From an uncultured Eubacteriales bacterium (lineage in GTDB: Bacteria; Bacillota_A; Clostridia; Christensenellales; Aristaeellaceae), in assembly GCA_902795555.1 (NCBI GenBank), contig CADBLV010000386.1, positions 1-14,903 on the forward strand: a DNA stretch of 14,903 nucleotides, read 5' to 3'. The position numbers and the translations under genes were made by a program. Below, piece by piece: positions 1-7,392 of this stretch. How positions within the stretch are numbered: the stretch's first letter is position 1; every line of letters begins with the position of its first letter. The notes under the pieces are model-generated. The model was given only the letters and a program-made list of their open reading frames with translations, ran no database searches and had not been told where the DNA came from.

Positions 1-612
1 TATGCGACCCGGGCGTCCATTCTGCTGGCAGTGCTGGTATCCATCGGGCAGATTGCCCTGGGGGTGCTGATCGGCCTTATATGGGGCTATGTCCGCAGTC
101 TGGACAGGTTTTTTACCGAACTGTACAACCTGATCGACAATATCCCGACGATCATCTACATGACCCTGATCGCCCTGATGGTCGGCAAATCCATGCTCAC
201 CATGGGCATCGCCATGGTGGGATTCGGCTGGCTGGCCACCGCGCGGAACGTCCGGAACCTGGTCTTTATGTATCGGGATCGGGAATATAACCTGGCTTCC
301 CGCTGTCTGGGTACCGGGCTGGTTCGAATCCTGTTCCGGAATATCTTCCCCTATCTGGTCAGCGTCATCATTCTGCGCATGGCCCTGGCCATCCCGGGGA
401 CGATCGCCTATGAAACCACACTCACCTATCTGGGACTGATGGATATCACCAAGCCTTCCCTGGGCATGCTGCTGTCCGCCGCCCGGGCGATCTTCCCGCG
501 GGCCTCCTACACCCTGCTCTTCCCGGCGGTCATCGTATCCATCATCACCATCACCTTCTACCTGGTAGGCAACGCATTCTCGGATGCCTGCGATCCCAGA
601 AATCATGTGTAA
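1..612 (+). CDS. ABC transporter permease, OppC/DppC type (5' end outside window)
   Basis: This is the inner-membrane permease subunit of a peptide/nickel/oligosaccharide-type ABC importer. The frame is open from the first base, so the gene begins upstream; 203 residues are visible before the TAA stop. Several hydrophobic membrane segments are clear. The cytoplasmic coupling (EAA-like) loop is present as [11 protein letters not shown] followed by RNIFPYL, and the C-terminus ends in the typical FSDACDPR pattern of OppC proteins (family usual DxxDPR). The downstream ATPase gene starts 13 bases after the stop, and its ribosome binding site begins directly after the stop codon, so the two are co-transcribed. 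The substrate cannot be told from the permease; the family takes up oligopeptides but also some oligosaccharides and metal chelates. The other permease and the binding protein presumably lie upstream, outside the window. Confidence 0.93.
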   Translation, partial: YATRASILLAVLVSIGQIALGVLIGLIWGYVRSLDRFFTELYNLIDNIPTIIYMTLIALMVGKSMLTMGIAMVGFGWLATARNVRNLVFMYRDREYNLASRCLGTGLVRILFRNIFPYLVSVIILRMALAIPGTIAYETTLTYLGLMDITKPSLGMLLSAARAIFPRASYTLLFPAVIVSIITITFYLVGNAFSDACDPRNHV

Positions 613-618
613 GGAGGT
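611..618 (+). promoter_or_regulatory. Ribosome binding site that fixes the OppDF start
   Basis: AAGGAGGT lies 7 bases before the ATG at 626. It decides the start in favour of 626 over the in-frame ATG at 584, which is inside the permease gene and has no such site. Confidence 0.85.
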
Positions 619-625
619 GCGGGAT

Positions 626-2722
626 ATGAGCGAACGAACCAGTGAAAAAATCAGCGCGCGCATGAGCGAACAGATCAATGCGCTTCAGGATGTGGATTTT
701 GACGCAAAGGCCAGGCAGATTCTGGCCCGGGAGCCGCTTCTCTCCGCCCAGGATGTGGAGGTTACCTTCTCCCTACGCGGCAATCAGCTGACCGCCATCC
801 GCCGCACTTCTCTGGATCTTTATGAAGGAGAAACGCTTGCCATCGTCGGTGAATCCGGATCCGGAAAAAGCGTTTTCACCAAGTGCTTCGTGGGCATGCT
901 GGACAAGAACGGATCCATCACTCACGGTTCTATCTTCTATCAGGGCGAAGACCTGGTGCAGTACAAAGAAAAGGACTGGCTGAAAATCCGCGGGAAAAAG
1001 ATCGCCATGGTCACCCAGGACCCCATGACCAGCCTGAACCCGCTGAAGACCATCGGCTATCAGATTCAGGAAAGCGTGGAGCTGCATCAGGGGCTGAAAG
1101 GCAGCGCAGCGCGGCAGGAAGTATATCGCATTCTGGAAGCAGTAGGCATCCCCGATCCGGAGCGCCGCTATCGCCAGTATCCTCACGAGTTTTCTGGCGG
1201 CATGCGTCAGCGGGTTGTCATCGCTGTCGCCGTGGCCTGCCGTCCTCAGATTCTGATCTGCGATGAGCCGACCACCGCCCTGGATGTGACCATCCAGGCC
1301 CAGATTCTGGATCTGATCCGCCGGCTGCAGAAAGAACAAAACATGACGATCATCTACATCACCCATGATCTGGGTGTGGTTGCCAACGTGGCGGACCGGG
1401 TGGCCGTCATGTACGGCGGGCAGATCATCGAGATCGGCATGGCGAACGAGGTTTTCTTCCATCCGCTGCATCCCTACACCTGGGCGCTGCTCTCTGCCCT
1501 GCCTCAGCTGGGCGTCAAGGGTGAGACACTGCCCGCCATCGACGGCACGCCGCCCAACCTGTTCAACAAAATTCAGGGGGATGCCTTCGCTCCCCGAAAC
1601 CGGAAAGCCCTGAACATCGACTTTCTGGAGGAGCCGCCGATGTATGAAGCCACGGCGACCCATATGGTCAAATCCTGGCTGCAGGATCCCCGGGCCCCCA
1701 AGGTGGAGCAGCCCACTTCGATCCTTCGCTTGGCGGAAACGCATAAAAATGAAGGGACCGATCCAAATGCCTACCATCCGCATCTGGATCCCAACCGGGA
1801 AACGCTGATTGAGGTAAAGGATCTGCAGGTCACCTTCGGTTCCGGCCGCAAAAAGTTTGTAGCCGTGGATCATGTGAATTTTGAAATCTACAAGGGAGAA
1901 ACCTTCTCCCTGGTGGGAGAATCAGGATCCGGAAAAACCACGATCGGCCGCGCCATCGTCCGGATCAATCCGGTCACCCATGGCGAAGTGCTCTTCCGGG
2001 GAGAACGGGTCAGCGGTAAAATCAGCAAAGAAATGGACACGAAGGTCATCCGTTCCATGCAGATGATCTTCCAGGATCCCATGGCCTCCCTGAACGAACG
2101 GGCGAAGGTGGATTATATCATCTCCGAAGGCCTGATTAACTTCCATTTGTATAAAGATGAAAAGGATCGGCAGGATAAGGTGCAGAAAGCCCTGAGCGAG
2201 GTCGGCCTCCTGCCGGAATTCTCCAGCCGGTTTCCCCATGAGTTCGCCGGTGGCCAGCGTCAGCGCATCGGCATCGCCCGCAGCCTGATCATGGAGCCCG
2301 AGTTCATCGTGGCGGATGAGCCGATTTCCGCCCTGGATGTGTCCATCCGGGCCCAGGTGCTGAATCTGCTGAACGATCTGAAAAAAAGCCGCGGACTCAC
2401 CTACCTGTTCATCGCCCACGACCTGAGTGTGGTTCGGTTTATTTCTGACCGGATCGCCGTTATCCATAAGGGCCGGATCGTCGAACTCGCGGAAGCGGAA
2501 GAACTCTTTGCTCATCCGTTGCATCCCTACACCAGGGCTCTGCTCTCCGCTGTTCCGAACCCGAATCCCTACATCGAGCGGAACAAGAAACTGCTGGTCT
2601 ACGATCCCTCCGTTCATCACTATGAAACGGACAAACCCGTCTGGACGGAGATCCTCCCCGGTCATTTTGTTTACGGCAACGCGCCGGAGCTGGACACCTA
2701 TCGCAAAGAAATCGGGCTGTAA
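626..2722 (+). CDS. Fused OppD-OppF ABC transporter ATP-binding protein
   Basis: This 698-residue protein carries both nucleotide-binding domains that power the importer whose permease ends at 612. First half: Walker A GESGSGKS at 75-82, Q-loop QDPMTSLNP, signature SGGMRQ at 190-195, Walker B with D213-E214, switch His247. Second half: Walker A GESGSGKT at 431-438, signature AGGQRQ at 541-546, D564-E565, His598. Both sites look catalytically complete. Each half is followed by the oligopeptide-transporter C-terminal region (HPLHPYT motif in both). OppD and OppF are usually separate genes; fused versions are known, for example GsiA in E. coli. The OppD-type C-terminal region lacks all four cysteines that normally hold an iron-sulfur cluster: the aligned residues are D319, N325, D332 and S350. 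The substrate is unknown. Confidence 0.95.
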   Translation: MSERTSEKISARMSEQINALQDVDFDAKARQILAREPLLSAQDVEVTFSLRGNQLTAIRRTSLDLYEGETLAIVGESGSGKSVFTKCFVGMLDKNGSITHGSIFYQGEDLVQYKEKDWLKIRGKKIAMVTQDPMTSLNPLKTIGYQIQESVELHQGLKGSAARQEVYRILEAVGIPDPERRYRQYPHEFSGGMRQRVVIAVAVACRPQILICDEPTTALDVTIQAQILDLIRRLQKEQNMTIIYITHDLGVVANVADRVAVMYGGQIIEIGMANEVFFHPLHPYTWALLSALPQLGVKGETLPAIDGTPPNLFNKIQGDAFAPRNRKALNIDFLEEPPMYEATATHMVKSWLQDPRAPKVEQPTSILRLAETHKNEGTDPNAYHPHLDPNRETLIEVKDLQVTFGSGRKKFVAVDHVNFEIYKGETFSLVGESGSGKTTIGRAIVRINPVTHGEVLFRGERVSGKISKEMDTKVIRSMQMIFQDPMASLNERAKVDYIISEGLINFHLYKDEKDRQDKVQKALSEVGLLPEFSSRFPHEFAGGQRQRIGIARSLIMEPEFIVADEPISALDVSIRAQVLNLLNDLKKSRGLTYLFIAHDLSVVRFISDRIAVIHKGRIVELAEAEELFAHPLHPYTRALLSAVPNPNPYIERNKKLLVYDPSVHHYETDKPVWTEILPGHFVYGNAPELDTYRKEIGL

Positions 2723-2755
2723 CCTTTTAAATCATTATCCTGTCAACGCTCATAT

Positions 2756-3628
2756 CTACAGAAAAGACAGCTGTTCATATCTGTCCGGCAGCTGATTCAT
2801 ATAGGCAAAGCATTCCTCCGGCCGGTACATCATGCCGTGCTCCCGGCAGAAGGATTGAAACAGGTCCATCAGCTCTGTATGCCTCGGGCTGGGCACCTCA
2901 TAGGCGTTTCGATAGGTTCGGATATATCGCTCCTTCAGTCCCGGGAAGTGCTGATCCAGGGCCGCATAATAGTATTCCCTGTCGCCCTCCCGCAGCGTCA
3001 GCCCCATATCAAAGCAGATGATGCCTCTGACGTCTGTTTTCGCGCAGGCTTCCAGAATGGCTGTTACATTTTCTGCCGTATCGTTTATAAACGGCAGGAT
3101 CGGTGTCAGCCAGACGATCGTGGGAATCCCTCGTTTCCGCATTTCTTCCAGCACTTCCACCCGTCTCTGGGTGTTGCACACGTTCGGCTCAATGATTCCG
3201 CAGAGGGCCGGATCCCAGGTCGTCAGGGTCAGCTGCACCACACATCCGGCTCTCTGATGGATTTCTTCCAGCAGATCCAGATCCCGCAGAATCCGATCGG
3301 ATTTTGTCTGCACCGCCGCGCCGAATCCGTATCTGTAGATGATTTCCAGGCATTTCCGGGTCAGGCCGAGCTGTTCCTCGCAATGCATGTAAGGATCTGA
3401 CATGGAGCCTGTTCCGATCATGGCTTTCTGCCGTTTGGATCTCAGCGCCTGCTCCAGCAGTTCCGGCGCGTTCTGCTTGACTTCGATATCTTCAAAAGCA
3501 TGGGTAAACTGATAGCACCGGCTTCGGCTGTCGCAATAGATACAGCCGTGAGAACAGCCCCGGTAGATATTCATTCCGAAATGGCCTTTTCCGCCGGTCA
3601 GGATTCCTTTTGCTTCGACAAAATGCAT
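2756..3628 (-). CDS. Radical SAM protein, SplB-like (SPL family)
   Basis: A 290-residue radical SAM enzyme of the COG1533/SplB-like group. The cluster-binding motif CSHGCIYC (C25, C29, C32, spacing CX3CX2C) sits in the group's characteristic context NIYRGC before it and DSRSRCY after it. The protein would bind a [4Fe-4S] cluster and cleave S-adenosylmethionine. The relative spore photoproduct lyase repairs DNA, but most short members such as this have no proven substrate. I chose the ATG at 3628, preceded by AGAGGG at 8 bases, over an in-frame GTG at 3649 with no ribosome binding site. Family members also begin close to this methionine. It converges on the ABC gene, leaving 33 bases between stops, and lies downstream of the GH2 gene on the same strand. 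A shared function with GH2 is not evident. Confidence 0.9.
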   Translation of the reverse strand: MHFVEAKGILTGGKGHFGMNIYRGCSHGCIYCDSRSRCYQFTHAFEDIEVKQNAPELLEQALRSKRQKAMIGTGSMSDPYMHCEEQLGLTRKCLEIIYRYGFGAAVQTKSDRILRDLDLLEEIHQRAGCVVQLTLTTWDPALCGIIEPNVCNTQRRVEVLEEMRKRGIPTIVWLTPILPFINDTAENVTAILEACAKTDVRGIICFDMGLTLREGDREYYYAALDQHFPGLKERYIRTYRNAYEVPSPRHTELMDLFQSFCREHGMMYRPEECFAYMNQLPDRYEQLSFL

Positions 3629-3636
3629 TAATTCTT

Positions 3637-3642
3637 CCCTCT
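3637..3642 (-). promoter_or_regulatory. Ribosome binding site of the radical SAM gene
   Basis: On the minus strand AGAGGG lies 8 bases before the ATG at 3628. It is a moderate match and supports the shorter start over the GTG at 3649. Confidence 0.55.
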
Positions 3643-3703
3643 GCTCCACCGTTGGATGACCAACTGCCTGTAATCCTGCATTTTTGACCGCAGCCCCGCC
3701 GAA

Positions 3704-3724
3704 ACGACCGCCGCCGGCGGTCGT
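3704..3724 (-). terminator. Perfect inverted repeat after the GH2 gene, possible terminator
   Basis: ACGACCGCCG and its exact reverse complement CGGCGGTCGT flank a single central C, giving perfect 10-base arms. It lies 46 bases beyond the GH2 stop and 75 bases before the radical SAM start. On the minus strand it is followed by only TTTC and then GC-rich sequence, so it lacks a proper U-tract. It may be a weak terminator, an mRNA 3'-end stabiliser or a protein-binding palindrome. No clear promoter for the radical SAM gene was found in 3629-3770, so read-through from GH2 remains possible. Confidence 0.4.
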
Positions 3725-3770
3725 CAGCGCCTCGTCCTTTCCATCGTGTGAAGGGATTGCTGCAGGTCTT

Positions 3771-6281
3771 TTATGCTACAGGCAGGGTGATTTCAGCGCC
3801 GGCCAGTCCCTCACCCCTGACTTTCAGGCAAACCTCGCCCTTCTCATATCCGGCGCGCAGCACCGCCAGCGCCTGACCGCAGAAGCTATGGAAGCAGCCT
3901 TTGGTATAGTTCTCCTCCGTGATTGGATTCCCGGATCCAAACCCAAGCAGTTCCGCCTTTCCGGAGACTTCCCCCGTCAGCCTGACATCCGCGGAAGGAA
4001 CGGTCTGTCCGTTCTCATCCGCAACCAGCACCCGCACATAGTCCAAAGACTGCCCGTCTGCCCGCAGGCTTTCCTTTTCCGGAATCAGAAGGATCTTGTT
4101 CGATTTCCCGGCCGTTTTCAGGCAGGCCCGGGACAGCTCCTTCCCCGCCTCATAGCTGACCGCCTCCAGGGTTCCCGGGGTATAGACCGCGTCAAACAGG
4201 AAGGTGCAGGGCATATCATGAATCATCGATTCTCCGGCCTTTTTGCAGCCCAGACTGGTTCCGTTCAGGAAAAGCTCCGTTTCCTCTGCGGCGCTGAACA
4301 CCGCCACCTGAATCGGCTTTCCTTCCCGGCCCTCCCAGTTCCAGCTGCTCCAGACGCAGGGGAATCCCCAGTTTGACATAATCTCCTTTTTGCCGTAGTT
4401 TGCCGGGTCATAGGCAAACAATCCGGTCGCACCGCTGTGCCAGACAATGCTGCGGTAGATCCCCTGCGGGCGCACCGCCCCGGTGATATCAAAGTCGGCG
4501 TCGTTGGCTGTTCGCCAGGGATAGGGCGAGCCGAACGTCCAGGCGTTCACATCCTTCATCTCCGAGTCCGGACTGACGAACATCCCTTTTCCGATTCCGG
4601 CCTCCCCGAGATAGTCCCAGGCTGTCCAGGTAAAATCGCCGATCTGCCAGGGTGTTTTTTCGATCACCGGCCAGTGGATGCCGATTTCCTTCGGGAAGTT
4701 TTCGGATCCCAGCATGATCCGTTCCGGGAACATCCTGTGATCCGTCTCATATCGGTCTTCCAGATAGTTGTACCCCACGATATCCAGACCGTTTATAAAC
4801 GCTTCGGTATATTCCTCCCAGAGAAGGTTTTCCTTTCCTCCGGCATCGGCGTTCTGCAGGCCGCTGTCCCCGTCATTCTGCCATCTCCGGAATTCCGCTT
4901 CCTGCAAGGCGTCGTCCAGTCCGTTCCAGAAGGAACAGATAGCATTGGAAACAGGCCTTCCCGGATCCAGCCTGTGGATCGTTTCCGCCAGCTTCGTGGC
5001 CAGCACATATCCGTCGTTCAATCCCGCCCGCTCCGTAATCTCGTTTCCGGTGGACCAGATGATCACGCTGGGATGGCAGCGATCCCGCCGGACAAACGCG
5101 GTCAGATCCTTCTCCCAGTCCGTATCAAAGAACTGATTGTAATCCCCGGGCTGCTTTCCCATGCCCCAGGCATCAAAGGCCTCGTCAAACACATACATCC
5201 CCAGCCGGTCGCAGGCCTCGATCAGCGCTGAGGACGGCGGATTATGGGTCGTCCGGATGGCGTTGAAGCCGATCTCCTTCAGTTTGCGGACCTTTCGGGC
5301 TTCCGCGTCATACACGCTGACCGTCCCGATTACACCGTTGTCGTGATGCAGACATCCGCCCCGGAGTTTCACCTCCCGGCCGTTGATCCGAAGCCCGTGC
5401 TTCACATCCGCTTCCACGCTCCGGATGCCGAAGAGCACATCTTCCGCATCCTCCGTCGGATGCTCCGCGGGAACCATATGGGTCCGGTAGATGGCTTTTT
5501 CGATCACCTTTGCCTGCAGCCGATACAGATTCGGCGTTTCCGCCGACCACAGCCGCGGCCGGTCGACTGTCAGCGTTCCGTATGCTGTCGCAACAGAAGC
5601 TCCAGGCACCTGCACCCTTGCCTTCCGGGACAGCACTTCCTCTCCCGTATCATCCCGGACAAGCGAAAACAGCACCTCCGCCACCCGGTTTTCCGGATGC
5701 TCATTTCTGACCTCCGCGGCAACCTTCAGAAACGCGGTTTCAGCGGTCCCATCCGGCGCGTATTCGATCTTCTCCGTCCGCCCGTACAATCCGCCGAACG
5801 TCAGATGCAGCTTCGGGGTATGGATCATCTCCACCCCGCGAAACAGACCTGCTCCGGAATACCATCGGGAATTGGGCTGCATGGACGCGTTCACCGTAAT
5901 GACAATCCGATTCTTCTTCCCCGGATAAAGATGGCGGGTCAGATCCACCTCAAACGGAGCATAGCCATAGTGCTGCAGGGCAGCCCGGTTTCCGTTGACC
6001 TCGACTGTCGCGTTCATCATCGCCCCGTCCAGGCGCAGAAAAACCTTCTCATCGGCCCATTCTTCCGGAATGTCCAGCTCTTTGATGTAATGAGCCACCC
6101 CCGCGTTGTAAAATCCGCTGGAAGCGCCTGACGGCGCTTCCCTGTATACGTCTGTTTCAATCATGAAATCATGCGGCAGGTTCACAGTCCTGCTGCCCAG
6201 ATTTCCGCGCGCGCGGTTACCCAGATCAAATACGCCCGTTCCAAAGTGCCATTCCTGATTCAGCAGAATCTTCCTTTGCAT
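3771..6281 (-). CDS. Glycoside hydrolase family 2, beta-galactosidase-like
   Basis: An 836-residue GH2 enzyme without a signal peptide, so it likely acts in the cytoplasm on imported oligosaccharides. Domain order: sugar-binding jelly roll (about 1-180), Ig-like domain (about 180-300), TIM barrel (about 300-600), then DUF4982-like (about 625-690) and C-terminal Ig-like domains. The general acid/base is E414 in STGNEI and the likely nucleophile is E527 in GSENFPKE. Other barrel landmarks are RGGCLHHDNG, NAIRTTHNPP and DEAFDAW. Start 6281 has a strong AAGGAGGG 7 bases upstream; the frame stays open 27 codons further but without a ribosome binding site. A well-placed minus-strand promoter lies at 6405-6433. 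GH2 members include beta-galactosidases, glucuronidases and mannosidases. The form with these C-terminal domains is usually called beta-galactosidase, but exact specificity is not proven here. Confidence 0.93.
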   Translation of the reverse strand: MQRKILLNQEWHFGTGVFDLGNRARGNLGSRTVNLPHDFMIETDVYREAPSGASSGFYNAGVAHYIKELDIPEEWADEKVFLRLDGAMMNATVEVNGNRAALQHYGYAPFEVDLTRHLYPGKKNRIVITVNASMQPNSRWYSGAGLFRGVEMIHTPKLHLTFGGLYGRTEKIEYAPDGTAETAFLKVAAEVRNEHPENRVAEVLFSLVRDDTGEEVLSRKARVQVPGASVATAYGTLTVDRPRLWSAETPNLYRLQAKVIEKAIYRTHMVPAEHPTEDAEDVLFGIRSVEADVKHGLRINGREVKLRGGCLHHDNGVIGTVSVYDAEARKVRKLKEIGFNAIRTTHNPPSSALIEACDRLGMYVFDEAFDAWGMGKQPGDYNQFFDTDWEKDLTAFVRRDRCHPSVIIWSTGNEITERAGLNDGYVLATKLAETIHRLDPGRPVSNAICSFWNGLDDALQEAEFRRWQNDGDSGLQNADAGGKENLLWEEYTEAFINGLDIVGYNYLEDRYETDHRMFPERIMLGSENFPKEIGIHWPVIEKTPWQIGDFTWTAWDYLGEAGIGKGMFVSPDSEMKDVNAWTFGSPYPWRTANDADFDITGAVRPQGIYRSIVWHSGATGLFAYDPANYGKKEIMSNWGFPCVWSSWNWEGREGKPIQVAVFSAAEETELFLNGTSLGCKKAGESMIHDMPCTFLFDAVYTPGTLEAVSYEAGKELSRACLKTAGKSNKILLIPEKESLRADGQSLDYVRVLVADENGQTVPSADVRLTGEVSGKAELLGFGSGNPITEENYTKGCFHSFCGQALAVLRAGYEKGEVCLKVRGEGLAGAEITLPVA

Positions 6282-6288
6282 GCCGGTT

Positions 6289-6296
6289 CCCTCCTT
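6289..6296 (-). promoter_or_regulatory. Ribosome binding site of the GH2 gene
   Basis: Minus-strand AAGGAGGG sits 7 bases before the ATG at 6281. It decides this start over the in-frame upstream methionine at 6362. Confidence 0.85.
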
Positions 6297-6404
6297 CAGC
6301 GAACGCTTCAGAAAATTGGATTTCAGTTGTAACATTCTATTCTGCGCTGCATCCGACGGCACGGGATCATCCGCGGCCGGATTTTCAGCAGCATCTCCGG
6401 TTGC

Positions 6405-6433
6405 ATTATATCATGGGCTGCCGGATTCGTAAA
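6405..6433 (-). promoter_or_regulatory. Candidate sigma-A promoter for the GH2 gene
   Basis: On the minus strand TTTACG (6428-6433) and a perfect TATAAT (6405-6410) are separated by 17 bases. Transcription would start near 6398, giving a leader of about 115 bases before the GH2 ATG. The -10 box is perfect and the -35 box matches 4 of 6 consensus bases. Prediction from sequence only. Confidence 0.55.
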
Positions 6434-6462
6434 GGAACACCGTTTTTTTACACTTCCGGCTC

Positions 6463-6491
6463 TTCCCGGAAAAGGGATTCTCTGATATACT
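6463..6491 (+). promoter_or_regulatory. Weak candidate promoter for the nucleoside phosphorylase-like gene
   Basis: TATACT (6486-6491) is a good -10 box placed 31 bases before the ATG at 6523. The -35 position 17 bases upstream (TTCCCG, 6463-6468) matches only 3 of 6 consensus bases. The gene is divergent from GH2, so a promoter must lie in or near this 241-base gap. Confidence 0.35.
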
Positions 6492-6522
6492 GTCTGTCAG
6501 AACAACAGAAGGAGGAATCATC

Positions 6523-7287
6523 ATGCTGCATCCGTCGGAGGTTCCGATTCTGGAATTCGATGACAATCCGGTCGCGAAGCTGAATCCGTCCCATTTCGCG
6601 GATCCGAAATTCGACACGGATCAGATCGTCATCACGTTTTTTCCGGAGGTAATCCGGAAGCTGCTGGATCAGGAAGTGATCTTTGAAGATCGGGTGATTC
6701 CCGGAGAGAACCCTGTGCCGATCTATCGCTTTGTCAGTGACCCGGAGGTCCTGCTGACCCTGGGGCAGGTGGGCTGCCCGGCCTGCGCGGGCAATCTGGA
6801 TCTGTTTCATGCCATGGGAATCACCAGAGCCATGTTCTGCGGCGGCGGCGGGGTTCTGGACAGAAACATTGAAGTAGGTCAGATTCTGGTTGTCGAGGGC
6901 GCCATCCGGGACGATGGCTTTTCCTATCATTATGTGGCTCCCTCCAGAGTGATTGACGCGGACCGGGAGACGAACGACCGGATCATCCGCTATCTGAAAG
7001 AAAATGAGATCCCATATCTTCAGGGGCTGACATGGACCACAGACGCCATCTTCCGGGAAACGCCGGACCGGATTGCGATGCGGAAAGAAGAAGGCGCAAA
7101 GATCGTGGAAATGGAACAGGCCGGCTGCCTCGCTGTCGCCCGGTTTCGCTGCTTCAGTTACGGCGCCCTGATCTACGGAGGCGACGATCTCTCCGGCGAA
7201 GAGTGGTCAAACCGGGGCTGGCGCAGCCGGGAAGGCATCCGGTATGATCTGGTTCAGCTCTGCAGGAAACTGGTCAAAATCATCTGA
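6523..7287 (+). CDS. Nucleoside phosphorylase-like protein (PNP/UDP family)
   Basis: A 254-residue protein of the purine-nucleoside/uridine phosphorylase superfamily, whose members split nucleosides with phosphate and whose relatives (MTA/SAH nucleosidases) use water. Visible family marks: GQVGCPAC (81-88), the glycine-rich CGGGGVL (106-112), the substrate-binding VEMEQAG (195-201, with M197 and E198) and DDLSGE (221-226), which holds the usual acidic residue for base protonation. The start has AGGAGG 7 bases upstream (6510-6515). The common phosphate-binding arginine motif RxGT is not seen: the aligned stretch reads FCGGGG. The usual N-terminal GDPxR is also not recognisable around FFPEVIRKL. 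It may therefore use phosphate poorly or act as a hydrolase; that is inference. It is read away from GH2 and toward the hydrolase gene 105 bases downstream. Confidence 0.85.
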   Translation: MLHPSEVPILEFDDNPVAKLNPSHFADPKFDTDQIVITFFPEVIRKLLDQEVIFEDRVIPGENPVPIYRFVSDPEVLLTLGQVGCPACAGNLDLFHAMGITRAMFCGGGGVLDRNIEVGQILVVEGAIRDDGFSYHYVAPSRVIDADRETNDRIIRYLKENEIPYLQGLTWTTDAIFRETPDRIAMRKEEGAKIVEMEQAGCLAVARFRCFSYGALIYGGDDLSGEEWSNRGWRSREGIRYDLVQLCRKLVKII

Positions 7288-7346
7288 GGTTGAAGCTGTC
7301 CGGCTTCCCGCCCGGATCACCGGCTTCGCCGCCGTTTTCTCTGAAA

Positions 7347-7363
7347 GGCCCGCAGCCCGGGCC
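7347..7363 (+). repeat. Short GC-rich hairpin between the phosphorylase-like and hydrolase genes
   Basis: GGCCCG and CGGGCC form a 6-base stem around a 5-base loop. No T-run follows, so it is not a convincing intrinsic terminator and the two genes may be co-transcribed. The rest of 7288-7392 holds a second weak stem (GAAGC with GCTTC near the stop) and the AGGAGG site at 7382-7387 for the next gene. Confidence 0.3.
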
Positions 7364-7392
7364 CCCATTAAACAAACCGTCAGGAGGTCAGC

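Noticed and set aside
773..1873. 366-codon open frame on the minus strand inside the OppDF gene
   Set aside because: It runs antisense to an unmistakable ATPase and has no recognisable domain.
2723..2755. Possible bidirectional terminator between the convergent ABC and radical SAM genes
   Set aside because: The 33-base gap has no inverted repeat with a T-run on either strand.
2767..2802. Near-repeat CAGCTGTTCATAT / CAGCTGATTCATAT
   Set aside because: It encodes similar residues (YEQL and MNQL) at the C-terminus of the radical SAM protein; no sign of a regulatory or mobile repeat.
6282..6362. 27-codon N-terminal extension of the GH2 gene
   Set aside because: The frame is open but the extension does not resemble the family N-terminus, and the strong AAGGAGGG lies just before the ATG at 6281.
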